NCBI RefSeq assembly: GCF_001613345.1
Contig: NZ_BDCE01000051.1
Location: 1 to 64,000 of the forward strand
Source of the DNA: Nocardia uniformis NBRC 13702
GTDB lineage: Bacteria; Actinomycetota; Actinomycetes; Mycobacteriales; Mycobacteriaceae
Reading direction: 5' to 3'
DNA: 64,000 nucleotides
Position numbers and translations under genes: made by a program. The notes below the pieces were generated by a model that saw nothing but the letters and a program-made list of their open reading frames with translations, was not told the DNA's origin and did not search any database. Below are positions 7,606 to 16,749 of the stretch, one piece after another. Within the stretch, counting starts at the first letter, position 1, and every line of letters begins with the position of its first letter.

Positions 7606-10512
7606 CTATCCACCGGGACGGTCGAGGTCGTTGAGCTGCTGTTGAAGACGCTCGAGGGCCGCGCGGATGGTTTCTATCTGTGCGTTGAGTTCGGCGATCT
7701 TCGTGTGATCCACGGCGGGTGGGGATTGCGTGGGTGGGGGGACGGGCTGCTGTCCCGGGGGCGGTTGTCCCGGGGGCGGCGGTGCGGCGGGACTGCCTCC
7801 GGGTGCGGTGGCGAGCCCGCCGGTACCGGGTCCGAATACCTGGTCGAGTGCCTCGGCGAGGGTCGGGGCGTACCCCACCCGGACACCACCGGTACCGGGT
7901 TCGCGATAGCTGACCAGCACCCGAGCCAGCTGCGGGAAGGTCGACCCGTTCGGTGTCGTCGAGATCCTTTCGGTGAACAGCGGTTCGATGTAGAGCACGC
8001 CACCGTCGGCGATCGGCAGGGTGAGCAGGTTGCCGTACTGGATTCGGTTCGAACGCTCGAGCAGGGTTCGCTCGGATGCCACCCTGGTATCGGAGATCAT
8101 CGAGTTCTGGATCTGCTGAGGCCCCTGGGTGAGGGTGTCGGTCGGCAGCTGCAAAATGCTGATCTTGCCGTAGTTCTCGGGATCGGAGTGGGCGGAGACG
8201 TAGGCGGAGAGGAATTCTCGATTGAACCCGACCATCGCGCTGGCCAGCCGGAACGACGGTTGGGCATCGTCCGGATCGCCGAACAGCACGTAGAACGGCG
8301 GCTGATGCGGGTTGGTGTCCGTGGTCGGGTCGCTGGGTACGGACCAGAATGCGTTGGTGGTGAAGAACTCTCGCGGTTCGTCCACATGGTATTTGGCGAG
8401 TATCTCCCGTTGAATCGTGAACAGATCCTCCGGGTACCGGAAGTGGGCTCGCAGCTCCGCGGTGATCGACTCTTCGGGTTCGACCGTGCCGGGAAAGACC
8501 TTCATCCACGCCGCCAACAGCGGATCCTGTCGGTCGACCTGGTAGAGCGTGACCGTACCGTCGTACGCGTCCACGGTGGCCTTGATCGAGTTGCGGAGGT
8601 AGGAGATCTCTCGGGGCGGCCGCAGGCGGGTGTCGTTGTCCGGCGCGAGGGCTTCGAGCGAGCTGCGTTTGGCGTATGGGTAGCCGTCGATGCTGGTGTA
8701 CGCGTCGACGATCCAGAGGATCCGGCCGTCGACGACCGCCGGGTAGGGATTGTTGTCGGTCGTCAACCACGGTGCGACGAGTTCGACGCGCTGGCGTGGA
8801 TCCCGATGGAAGATGATTTTCGATTCCGGACCGATGGCCTTGGAGAAGATGATATTTCGTTCGGCGTAGTTCGCGGCGAACGCCAGGCGATTGAGCCAGT
8901 TCCCGATGGGGACGCCACCGGCACCGCTGTAGGTGTATTTCGTGGTGTCGGTATCGTACTCGCGGGGTTCGGTGCCACCGCCGACGATGGCGTAGTCCGG
9001 ACGAGCCTGGGCGATCACCTCACCGTAGTAGATACGCGGCTGATCCACCGGGATCACCTGCTGCCCGGATGCTTGGGACGCGATGTCGCTGACCGTATAG
9101 ATCGGGTATCCGCTATTGCTGCTGGCGACCTCGCCGACCGCGTCCCGGACCGCGGCGTTGACGCGATTGGCCGGCGCGCCGACGAAGCCGTTCCCGTGGG
9201 TGTAGACGGTGTGCCGATTCACCCAGTGGCGTTGGTTGCCGCTCAGCGCGTTCGGGGTCAGCTCACGCACCGCGACCACGTAGTCACGCAGTTCCCCGTC
9301 GATGCGGTAACGATCCAGGTCCAGATTCTCCGGGAAGCTGTAGAAGTTCTTCAGCTGTTGCTGCTGGGTGAAGGTTCGCGAGAGCACGTTGGGGTCCAGC
9401 AGGCGGGCGTTGGCGATCGTGGTCGCGTCCGCTGCGACGTCGGGCGGCGGCTTGGTACCGACACCGGGGTAGGCGTGGTATTCGACCCGGTCGCTGCCGA
9501 CCCCGTAGGCCTGTCGGCTAGCCGCGATATTGCGCTCGATATAGGAGCGTTCCATGTCGGCGGCGTTCGGACGGACCGACAACTGCTCGACGACCATCGG
9601 CCAGACGCCGCCCACCAGGATCGACGACAACAGGAGAAGTGTGGCGGCCATCGCCGGGATTCGCAGATCCCGGACCACGACCGCGGCGAATACCGCCGCA
9701 GCGCAGACGATGGCGATCGCGAAGAGAATGAAGCGCGCGGGAAGCACCGCGTTGATATCGGTGTAGCCGGGGCCAGCGAAGGTGGGTTCCCTGCTACGGC
9801 TCGACAGCAGCGAATATCGGTCGAGCCAGTAGGCGGCCGACTTCCAGACAATGAAGGTCCCGGCGAGTACCGCGAGTTGGATCCGCGCCGCACGGGTCAG
9901 ACCGGCCGCGTTTCCCGACAGCCGTAGACCCCCGAACAGGTAGTGCGCGGCGAGGTTGGCCAGAAACGCCAGGACGGTGGCGACCAGCAGCCAGTTCACG
10001 ACAAGTCGATAGAAGGGCAGATCGAAGACGAAGAATCCGACATCGTGGCCGAACTCGGGATCCGATACACCGAAGGATCCGCCATGGATGAACAATTGAA
10101 CCGTCACCCAACTCGATCGCCCGGCGAGGCCGCAGATAAGGCCTACTGCGGCGGCGATACCCAGTCCGAACCACAACGGCCGCCGAAGCACGATGGCACG
10201 ATACGGCCGGAGTACATCTTCTTTTCCGGAGCCGGGGAAGAACGGCGGGCGGACGCGAAACGCGAGCCACATAGCCCCGAAAAGCACGCTGCCGATGAAC
10301 ACGGCCAACACGATGAACAGCGACAGCCGGGTCAACAGCAAGGTCAGCCAGACGCCGCGGAATCCCACTTCCCCGAACCACAGCCAACTGACATAGGCAC
10401 CGACCAGACGCGAAGTAATCAGCAGGAACACGACGAATACCGCGGCGGAAATCAGCAGTATCCGATTGCGGCGAGACAACCGCCGCAGACCAGGGCCACC
10501 GCGTGGTCTCAT
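7606..10512 (-). CDS. UPF0182 family membrane protein
   Basis: The 968-residue product has about seven transmembrane helices in the first 320 residues, starting with RNRILLISAAVFVVFLL. A long extracytoplasmic domain follows with family landmarks (NAADMERSYIERNI, TFTQQQQLKNFYSF, RHWVNRHTVYTHGNGF). A Pro/Gly-rich segment comes near residue 890 and a short coiled coil at the C terminus. Length and architecture match UPF0182 proteins such as Mycobacterium tuberculosis Rv3193c. Their biochemical role is unknown. ATG 10512 was chosen because GGGAGAG lies six bases upstream; a TTG at 10530 is the alternative. It stands alone. Confidence 0.92.
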   Translation of the reverse strand: MRPRGGPGLRRLSRRNRILLISAAVFVVFLLITSRLVGAYVSWLWFGEVGFRGVWLTLLLTRLSLFIVLAVFIGSVLFGAMWLAFRVRPPFFPGSGKEDVLRPYRAIVLRRPLWFGLGIAAAVGLICGLAGRSSWVTVQLFIHGGSFGVSDPEFGHDVGFFVFDLPFYRLVVNWLLVATVLAFLANLAAHYLFGGLRLSGNAAGLTRAARIQLAVLAGTFIVWKSAAYWLDRYSLLSSRSREPTFAGPGYTDINAVLPARFILFAIAIVCAAAVFAAVVVRDLRIPAMAATLLLLSSILVGGVWPMVVEQLSVRPNAADMERSYIERNIAASRQAYGVGSDRVEYHAYPGVGTKPPPDVAADATTIANARLLDPNVLSRTFTQQQQLKNFYSFPENLDLDRYRIDGELRDYVVAVRELTPNALSGNQRHWVNRHTVYTHGNGFVGAPANRVNAAVRDAVGEVASSNSGYPIYTVSDIASQASGQQVIPVDQPRIYYGEVIAQARPDYAIVGGGTEPREYDTDTTKYTYSGAGGVPIGNWLNRLAFAANYAERNIIFSKAIGPESKIIFHRDPRQRVELVAPWLTTDNNPYPAVVDGRILWIVDAYTSIDGYPYAKRSSLEALAPDNDTRLRPPREISYLRNSIKATVDAYDGTVTLYQVDRQDPLLAAWMKVFPGTVEPEESITAELRAHFRYPEDLFTIQREILAKYHVDEPREFFTTNAFWSVPSDPTTDTNPHQPPFYVLFGDPDDAQPSFRLASAMVGFNREFLSAYVSAHSDPENYGKISILQLPTDTLTQGPQQIQNSMISDTRVASERTLLERSNRIQYGNLLTLPIADGGVLYIEPLFTERISTTPNGSTFPQLARVLVSYREPGTGGVRVGYAPTLAEALDQVFGPGTGGLATAPGGSPAAPPPPGQPPPGQQPVPPPTQSPPAVDHTKIAELNAQIETIRAALERLQQQLNDLDRPGG

Positions 10513-10969
10513 TTCCACTCTCCCGGGCAAGCCGAAAAGCGCACAGCCGACGAGCGACCGTATGGTCTGATACTACCGGGGTGTGATGAAGACCTGACAG
10601 CGGTGGACGAATCGGACAGCCTGGGTCTCCTTCACATCGGCGGAACATCCCGCATCGTGCCCGATCAGATGGCCGAGCCAACTCAGCTACACCGCGCGAG
10701 CCTCGCACTCAGGCTGATGGGCCCGCTCTCGAGGGTTCAGGAAGCTCCCTGGCCACTCGATGGTCTGAGCCGGAACGTCCGGCGCGCGGATCTGTCCCGC
10801 CGGATGCCGCTCGTGGTTGACAACGACTAGATTACGAGTGATCCATCGCAGTACCCGACCGCGCATAGTTGCTGACTGTTCGCTAGCATTTCCCCGGGCC
10901 TCGAAATTGCGTTTTCCGACATCGAGATTGTGCGTTCCATGCGTATTCACGAGCAGGAGATACGAGTCG
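10513..10969. other. Intergenic region between divergent UPF0182 and aldehyde oxidoreductase operons
   Basis: This 457-base stretch should hold the promoters for both directions. The last 100 bases before the operon are comparatively AT-rich. No gene, RNA or strong repeat is seen. Open frames here have poor composition. Confidence 0.5.
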
Positions 10970-11509
10970 ATGAGCATTGGCGAAATAACCGAGCAAGACA
11001 CCCGTACACCTGAATTCTCCGGACCAGATCACACGCTGACGACATTGCGTGTGAACGGACATTTCTACCCGGTGGCATTGGAGCCGCGGGCGAGCCTGCT
11101 CGATGCGCTGCGGGAGTATCTGCGTCTGACCGGCACCAAGAAGGGCTGTGATCAGGGCGCCTGCGGAGCCTGCACGGTACTGATGGATGGTAGGCGCGAA
11201 TTGTCGTGTCTGACACTGGCACTCAGCGCGGAGGGCCGCGAGATCACCACGATCGAGGGCGTCGCGAACGGAGACCAGCTGCATCCGGTGCAGCGCGCGT
11301 TCATTGACCGCGATGGGCTGCAGTGCGGCTATTGCACACCGGGGCAGATCATGTCGGCCATCGCCTGCATCGAGGAGGGGCATACCGACAGCGACGAGGA
11401 GATCGCCGAGTGGATGAGCGGCAATATCTGCCGTTGCGCGGCGTATCAGAACATCCGCGAGGCTATCAAGGACGCGCGCGACGACATGGCGGGAGGTGAC
11501 GCGAAGTGA
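10970..11509 (+). CDS. Aldehyde oxidoreductase iron-sulfur subunit (PaoA/YagT-like)
   Basis: The 179-residue subunit carries both [2Fe-2S] clusters of the xanthine dehydrogenase family. The plant-type ferredoxin motif is KKGCDQGACGACTVLMDG, and the C-terminal cluster uses CGYCTPGQ and GNICRCAAYQN. ATG 10970 was chosen because AGGAGA lies eight bases before it and the homologous core starts soon after; longer in-frame starts lack this. No Tat signal is evident, so the enzyme appears cytosolic, unlike E. coli PaoA. It overlaps the next gene by four bases (GTGA), indicating coupled translation. Confidence 0.9.
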   Translation: MSIGEITEQDTRTPEFSGPDHTLTTLRVNGHFYPVALEPRASLLDALREYLRLTGTKKGCDQGACGACTVLMDGRRELSCLTLALSAEGREITTIEGVANGDQLHPVQRAFIDRDGLQCGYCTPGQIMSAIACIEEGHTDSDEEIAEWMSGNICRCAAYQNIREAIKDARDDMAGGDAK

Positions 11510-12507
11510 AGCCCATCGCGTTCGCTCGCGCCGAAACCGTCGACGACGCCATCACCGCTGTCACGGCTCGCCCGAACACGGTATTCCTAGCGGGCGGAAC
11601 AACATTGGTGGACATGCTGCGAATCGGGGCGATGCAGCCCGATAACGTGGTCGATGTCAACCGGCTCCCGCTCACCGAACTCGAAATCACCGCCGACGGC
11701 GGTCTTCGGATCGGGGCGATGGTGCGGATGAGCGAGGTAGCGGCCGATCCTGGTGTACGTGAGCGGTATCCGTTTCTCTCGGTGGCGCTCTGGAAGGGCG
11801 CGACGGCGCAGATCCGGAATATGGCCTCGATGGGCGGCAATCTGATGCAGAAGGTGCGGTGTCCAGGATTTCGTGATGTGGCGTTCGCGTGCAACAAACG
11901 CAACCCGGGAAGCGGATGTGGTGTGCTCGACGGCCTGCACCGCGGCAACGCTGTCCTGGGCACCAGCGAGCACTGCTTCGCCATGCACCCCTCGGATGTG
12001 GCCATCCCACTCACCGCCCTCGACGCTGTCGTTCATGTGCAGGGCCCGAAGGGCACCCGGTCCTTCGCCTTCGACGACTTCTTCCTGATCCCCGCGGACA
12101 CACCACATATCGAACATCCGATCAGTCCGGATGAACTCGTCGTCCGCATCGATGTGCCCCCGCTCGCCTACGCGACCACCTCGCACTATTTGAAGGTGCG
12201 CGATCGCGAATCCTATGAGTTCGCAGCCGCTTCGGCGGCCGTGGCGCTGGATCTGGTCGACGGATCCGTCGCGAATGTGCGCATCGGTCTCGGTGGTGTC
12301 GCCACCAAACCATGGCGGGCCCGCATCGCCGAATCCATGCTCATCGGCAGGTCCGCGACCAAGGAGAACTTCGCAATCGCGGCTGCCGCCGAACTCGCCG
12401 CTGCCGACGGCAGCAATCCGATGAACAAGTTCAAAGTCACACTCGCGCAACGAACACTGGTGCGTGCCCTCGAGACGGTCACCGTCCAGATCGGGGGCCA
12501 CAAATGA
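11506..12507 (+). CDS. Aldehyde oxidoreductase FAD-binding subunit (PaoB/YagS-like)
   Basis: The 333-residue subunit has the FAD-binding motifs LAGGTTLVDMLR and ASMGGNLMQK of the molybdopterin dehydrogenase family. A Cys-rich insertion follows (VRCPGFRDVAFACNKR, PGSGCGV, EHCFAMHPSD). Four Cys in this loop match the extra [4Fe-4S] cluster site of the PaoB/HcrB branch, supporting a PaoABC-type aldehyde oxidoreductase rather than xanthine dehydrogenase. It starts with GTG overlapping the stop of the preceding gene and ends overlapping the next ATG (ATGA), so all three subunits are co-translated. Confidence 0.9.
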   Translation: MKPIAFARAETVDDAITAVTARPNTVFLAGGTTLVDMLRIGAMQPDNVVDVNRLPLTELEITADGGLRIGAMVRMSEVAADPGVRERYPFLSVALWKGATAQIRNMASMGGNLMQKVRCPGFRDVAFACNKRNPGSGCGVLDGLHRGNAVLGTSEHCFAMHPSDVAIPLTALDAVVHVQGPKGTRSFAFDDFFLIPADTPHIEHPISPDELVVRIDVPPLAYATTSHYLKVRDRESYEFAAASAAVALDLVDGSVANVRIGLGGVATKPWRARIAESMLIGRSATKENFAIAAAAELAAADGSNPMNKFKVTLAQRTLVRALETVTVQIGGHK

Positions 12508-14747
12508 GCGCGCCCACCGCGCCGAAGCTGGTCGGGCAAGGAATCGACCGGGTCGACGGCCGGGCCAAGGTCACCGGTGCCGCCCGCTACACCGCCGAGA
12601 TCCCGATGCCCAATGCGGCCTACGGCGTGCTGGTCGGTGCGGAGATCGGCAACGGCACGCTGAGCTCGATCGACACCGATGCCGCGCTGCGCGCCGGCGC
12701 CGTCGCGGTCTACACCCACCAGAATCTGCCGAGGGTCGCCACCGTCCCGGTGCTGCCGTCCGCGTTCGGCCATTCGGCGCCGGGCCAGACGTTCTTTCCC
12801 ATGCAGGACACCACGATCCACTACTTCGGACAACCGATCGCGGTGGTCGTCGCCGATACCTTCGAGGTCGCCCAGCATGCCGCCACTCTGATCGAAGCCA
12901 CCTACACCGCACAGCCGCCGATGGTCCGCCTGGACGACGGACGGGACCGGCAATACCTGCCGGACAGCATCTTCGCCGGCCTTGTGCCCGCCGCGCAGTC
13001 CCGCGGTGATTTCGCAACCGCTGCCGCCGAGGCCGCGCACAGCGTGGACGCCACGTATCACTTCGCGGCCAACCATCACAATCCCATCGAGTGCTCGGCG
13101 ACCGCAGCGATGTGGGACGGCGACTCGGTCCTGGTGTACGACTCCACCCAGGGCATCGTGGCCAGTCAACTGACCATCGCCGCATATCTTGGTATTTCTC
13201 CGAGCAGGGTTCGGGTAGTCGCGGACTACGTCGGGGGTGGCTTCGGCGGCAAAGCCATGATGTGGCCGCACGTCACCCTCGCGCCCTTGGTCGCTCGCGA
13301 ACTCGCACGGCCGGTGCGCATTATCCTGAACCGAGAACAGATGTTCTACGGCACCGGGCTGCGCGAAGAACAGGAACAGCGCATCACCTTGGTCTCGGAT
13401 ACCGACGGTCGTTGCACCGGCCTGCGCCACCACAAGCTCTCGGTCACCTCCCCGTTCGACGACTGGGCGGAGCTGTCCCTGGAAGTGGCGGGCAAGGCCT
13501 ATGCGATCGCGAATTGGGAGGGCCGGTATCAGCTGGTCAAGGGCAACACCATGACCCCGACATTCATGCGTGGGCCCGGCGAGGCCTCCGGGATGGTGGC
13601 GCTGGAGTGCTCGCTCGACGAACTCGCCGAGCAACTCGGTGCGGACCCGGTGGAGCTGCGTCTACGCAACCATGCCGCGGTGGACCCGGAAAGTGGCAAT
13701 CGGTGGACTTCCGACGGTTACGCCGAATGCCTGCGGCACGCGGCCGAGCGATTCGGCTGGGGCGCACGCAATCCGGTCCCCGGCTCACATACCGACGGGA
13801 ACTGGCTGATCGGCTGGGGGGTGGGCACCGCCGGCTATCCGGTCTACGAACCCGGTCAGCCGCAACGCGCACACGCGCGACTGCGATCGGATGGTTCTCT
13901 GGTGGTGCAGGCGGGAACACAGGAGTTCGGCACCGGGGTCGCGACCATCGCCTCGCAGGTGGCCGGTGACGCGATGGGAGTGCCGTTCGACCGCGTCCGC
14001 GTCGAGATCGGCAGCACCGACTTCCCGAATATCGCTGCGGCGGTGGGTTCGACGGGAGCGGCGATCGTCAGTTCGGCCGTGCACATCGCGGGCACGCAAC
14101 TGCTCGCGCAACTTGTCTCGATCGCGACAGCCGACGAGGGTTCGCCGCTGCACGGGCGAACCTCCGCGGAGATCGAGGGCGTCGACGGCACGCTTCGCCT
14201 GGTCTCCGATCCCTCGATCGGAGAGACCTATTCAGCGGTGCTTCAGCGAAATCAGCTGTCCGACATAGAGACAACCGGCAGTTGGCTGCCCACGCCCGAT
14301 CCCGAGGCGCACGGAAAACTGAGCTTCGGCGCCCAATTCGCCGAGGTGGCGGTCGATCCCGAGCTCGGGCTGATCCGAGTCCGGCGCCTGGTCGGTGCGT
14401 TCGCGCCCGGACGGGTACTCAACGCGAAACTGGCGCGCAGCCAAGTACTCGGCGGTATGAACTGGGGATTGTCCCAAGCACTGATGGAAGGCTCGCTGCC
14501 CGACATCCGCGACGGCCGCTGGGCGAATTCCTCGCTGCTGGAATACCTGTTACCGGTCAATGCCGACGCCCCCGCGGTCGACATCTCCTTTGTCGAGTTC
14601 GAAGATTCGGTGCTCAATCCACTCGGCGTCAAAGGGCTCGGTGAACTCGGCATGGTCGGCACCGCCGCGGCGATCATCAACGCCGTGCACCATGCCACAG
14701 GCCGCCGCATGCGCGAGATCCCACTACGAATCGAGCACCTGCTGTAA
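12504..14747 (+). CDS. Aldehyde oxidoreductase molybdenum-binding subunit (PaoC/YagR-like)
   Basis: The 747-residue catalytic subunit binds the molybdenum cofactor. It shows the N-terminal RVDGRAKVTGAARYTAEI, the moco loop YVGGGFGGKA and, near the C terminus, GVKGLGELGMVG. The last contains the catalytic Glu conserved in xanthine dehydrogenase and aldehyde oxidase. The start is fixed by the ATGA overlap with the FAD gene. With the two upstream subunits it forms a heterotrimer oxidising aldehydes (often aromatic) to acids, with electrons passed through the Fe-S clusters to FAD. The physiological substrate and acceptor are not evident. Confidence 0.92.
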   Translation: MSAPTAPKLVGQGIDRVDGRAKVTGAARYTAEIPMPNAAYGVLVGAEIGNGTLSSIDTDAALRAGAVAVYTHQNLPRVATVPVLPSAFGHSAPGQTFFPMQDTTIHYFGQPIAVVVADTFEVAQHAATLIEATYTAQPPMVRLDDGRDRQYLPDSIFAGLVPAAQSRGDFATAAAEAAHSVDATYHFAANHHNPIECSATAAMWDGDSVLVYDSTQGIVASQLTIAAYLGISPSRVRVVADYVGGGFGGKAMMWPHVTLAPLVARELARPVRIILNREQMFYGTGLREEQEQRITLVSDTDGRCTGLRHHKLSVTSPFDDWAELSLEVAGKAYAIANWEGRYQLVKGNTMTPTFMRGPGEASGMVALECSLDELAEQLGADPVELRLRNHAAVDPESGNRWTSDGYAECLRHAAERFGWGARNPVPGSHTDGNWLIGWGVGTAGYPVYEPGQPQRAHARLRSDGSLVVQAGTQEFGTGVATIASQVAGDAMGVPFDRVRVEIGSTDFPNIAAAVGSTGAAIVSSAVHIAGTQLLAQLVSIATADEGSPLHGRTSAEIEGVDGTLRLVSDPSIGETYSAVLQRNQLSDIETTGSWLPTPDPEAHGKLSFGAQFAEVAVDPELGLIRVRRLVGAFAPGRVLNAKLARSQVLGGMNWGLSQALMEGSLPDIRDGRWANSSLLEYLLPVNADAPAVDISFVEFEDSVLNPLGVKGLGELGMVGTAAAIINAVHHATGRRMREIPLRIEHLL

Positions 14748-14765
14748 CCCTGACCCGAATGCCGC

Positions 14766-14833
14766 CGTCGGTCGAGGACTGGCCGGATCGGGCGTGCCCT
14801 CGTCCTTCGGCGAGGGCACGGTGTCGACCGACG
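14766..14833 (+). promoter_or_regulatory. Nested inverted repeat between the catalytic subunit and xdhC-like genes
   Basis: An outer perfect 10-bp stem (14766-14775 with 14824-14833) encloses an inner perfect 9-bp stem (GTGCCCTCG 14794-14802 with CGAGGGCAC 14811-14819). The structure ends just before the ribosome site GAGGAAGG of the downstream gene. It could attenuate transcription, set the stoichiometry of the maturation factor or protect the upstream mRNA. There is no T-run. Confidence 0.5.
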
Positions 14834-14852
14834 CGAGGAAGGAAGCGAGCCT

Positions 14853-15929
14853 GTGCGCGCGATGCTCGATGAGTTGATCAGGCTGCTGCCCCACGGCCCG
14901 GTGGCCTTGGCGCGGGTCGTGGATTCGACCGGCGCGGGCCCGCGCGAACCTGGGGCCGCGATGGTCCTCACCACGACGGGCGAGGTCCTGGGATCGATAT
15001 CGGGAGGTTGCGTCGAATCCGCTGTGCTCGAGTCCGCCGCACAGGTGCTGGAGACCGGGCAACCGGTCACCGACCGGTTCGGCTACGCCGACGGCAACGG
15101 CATCGAAGTCGGGCTGACCTGCGGGGGCGAGATGGAGATCTTCTGCCAGCGCCTCGACAGCGCGCTCGGGGACCTGTTTACCGAGGTGCGCGACGATATC
15201 GCGGCGGGGCGCCCGGTGGCATTGGCGACCACGCTGGACACCGACGCACACTGGAAACTGTTGCGCCCGGGAGATTGCGAACCCTGGCGCGGCGTCGACC
15301 GTGACGCTCGGGCTCTACTCGATGCCGGACGCAGCGGCATTATCTGCACCGACGAGTGCGGTACCGACCCGTCACCGCGCCCGCGAGTGTTCGTGCACAC
15401 CTTCGCCGCACCCGCGCGGATGATCCTGGCCGGAGCCAATGACTTCGTGCGGGCACTGAGCTGGACCGGCCGCCAGCTCGGTTATCGGATAACGGTGGTC
15501 GACGCACGCGAAACCTTCGCTACCCCCGCTCGTTTCCCCGCCGCGCACGAGGTGGTCGTGGACTGGCCGCACCGATATCTGATGGCAGAACTCGCGGGCG
15601 GACGGATTGACCGGCGCACCGTGGTCTGCGTGCTCACACACGACACCAAGTTCGATGTTCCGATGCTCGCGGCGGCACTCGGAATACGCGACATCGGATT
15701 CGTCGGTGCCCTCGGCTCACGACGCACGCACGCCGAACGAACCGAACGACTCCGGACCGCCGGGGTCACCAGCACCGAACTCGCACGCCTGAAAAGTCCA
15801 CTGGGCCTGGATCTCAACGCCCACACCCCGGACGAAACCGCGATATCGATCGCAGCGCAGATCCTGGCCGAACGCGGCCACGGGTCCGCCCGCCCGCTCA
15901 ACGAGGCCCACGGCCCCCTGCACTACTGA
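14853..15929 (+). CDS. XdhC/CoxI family molybdenum cofactor maturation protein (PaoD-like)
   Basis: The 358-residue protein has the XdhC/CoxI N-terminal domain (GAMVL region and ISGGCVESAVL, with a conserved Cys) and the C-terminal Rossmann-like XdhC domain (GYRITVVDARETF, VVCVLTHDTKFDVPML, IGFVGALGSRRTHAER). Such proteins bind molybdenum cofactor, promote its sulfuration or CMP-form insertion, and are needed only by their partner enzyme. GTG 14853 is preceded by GAGGAAGGAAG. Position at the end of the three-subunit operon supports dedication to that aldehyde oxidoreductase. Confidence 0.88.
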   Translation: MRAMLDELIRLLPHGPVALARVVDSTGAGPREPGAAMVLTTTGEVLGSISGGCVESAVLESAAQVLETGQPVTDRFGYADGNGIEVGLTCGGEMEIFCQRLDSALGDLFTEVRDDIAAGRPVALATTLDTDAHWKLLRPGDCEPWRGVDRDARALLDAGRSGIICTDECGTDPSPRPRVFVHTFAAPARMILAGANDFVRALSWTGRQLGYRITVVDARETFATPARFPAAHEVVVDWPHRYLMAELAGGRIDRRTVVCVLTHDTKFDVPMLAAALGIRDIGFVGALGSRRTHAERTERLRTAGVTSTELARLKSPLGLDLNAHTPDETAISIAAQILAERGHGSARPLNEAHGPLHY

Positions 15930-15935
15930 GTCCGT

Positions 15936-16226
15936 TCAGGACCGGTTCTGCGGCTGCCGTAACGATGGCCTGGTCCGGAACCACGCGACAGCGGCGACAA
16001 TCCCGGGAGGAATGAAATTGATCAGGAGGAACGGGATTTCCTCGGCCACTCCGTAACCCTCGTCGATCACTCCCACCGCCATATTTCCGATGACCAAGGC
16101 CAGCCAGACGAGCAGGAAATCCTCGGCGGCGCGATGCATTCCCCTGCGGCCGAAAAGGCTGCCGCACAATAGGAACAGACCGAGCAAGACGAACCCGATA
16201 ATGATGATGATCGTTGTACGACTCAT
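15936..16226 (-). CDS. Small membrane protein, unknown function
   Basis: The 96-residue protein has about three hydrophobic segments: TTIIIIIGFVLLGLFLLCG, FLLVWLALVIGNMAVGV and FLLINFIPPGIVAAVAW. Its basic loops GRRGMHR and RTRPSLR suggest the membrane topology. ATG 16226 was chosen because the first helix starts right after it; a longer frame to 16382 has no coding look. It converges with the xdhC-like gene six bases away. No family is assigned with certainty. Confidence 0.65.
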   Translation of the reverse strand: MSRTTIIIIIGFVLLGLFLLCGSLFGRRGMHRAAEDFLLVWLALVIGNMAVGVIDEGYGVAEEIPFLLINFIPPGIVAAVAWFRTRPSLRQPQNRS

Positions 16227-16749
16227 GGTGGTCCTGTCCCTGGGGTCGGTTGCCATGCGAATTCTGTAGGGTTGATTCGTGTCGAAACCGCCCGCAGCCG
16301 AGAAGCCGAAGACCGCTGGGCGCAGCTTATGGTCAGTATCTCTGGCAACGCCGCCCACGCAGTTCTTCACAATCCGGCGCACCCAGTTGTGGCTGAGCTT
16401 CCCCCATTATCCGGACACCTGATCTGAGGTGGCGCCTGTCGAGCGCAACCATGCGATGCGACTGAAGGCTAGATACCTCCACCCCGTGAGTGTCGGTTCG
16501 CGCCAATGGGGTGGCACATACAGCATCTACAACAACGGCTACCCATCGTGAACTGCAAATTTCCGCTGATATCGAGGTGGCTCGATATTTCCGTCACCGG
16601 TCCAGCGGCAGTCACGGTGAGAGGTTCGCGCACCCGAACTGAGAAACGTGTATTGGGCGGGCGTGGTCAGAGATGCACCGGACTCAGCGCGTGGCTACGC
16701 TGGCCAGCGATTAGCTCGCGGACGACAGTGTTCGACCGCTGCACAATTC
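16227..16749. other. Long intergenic region, nothing recognised
   Basis: This 523-base gap contains the promoter of the small membrane gene at its left end and the 3' flank of the LCP gene at its right end. I find no ORF with coding composition, no tRNA and no clear hairpin. Confidence 0.45.

Noticed and set aside
7642..9927. A 761-residue plus-strand open frame inside the UPF0182 gene
   Set aside because: It is an antisense shadow caused by GC-rich codon bias; no domain and unnatural composition.
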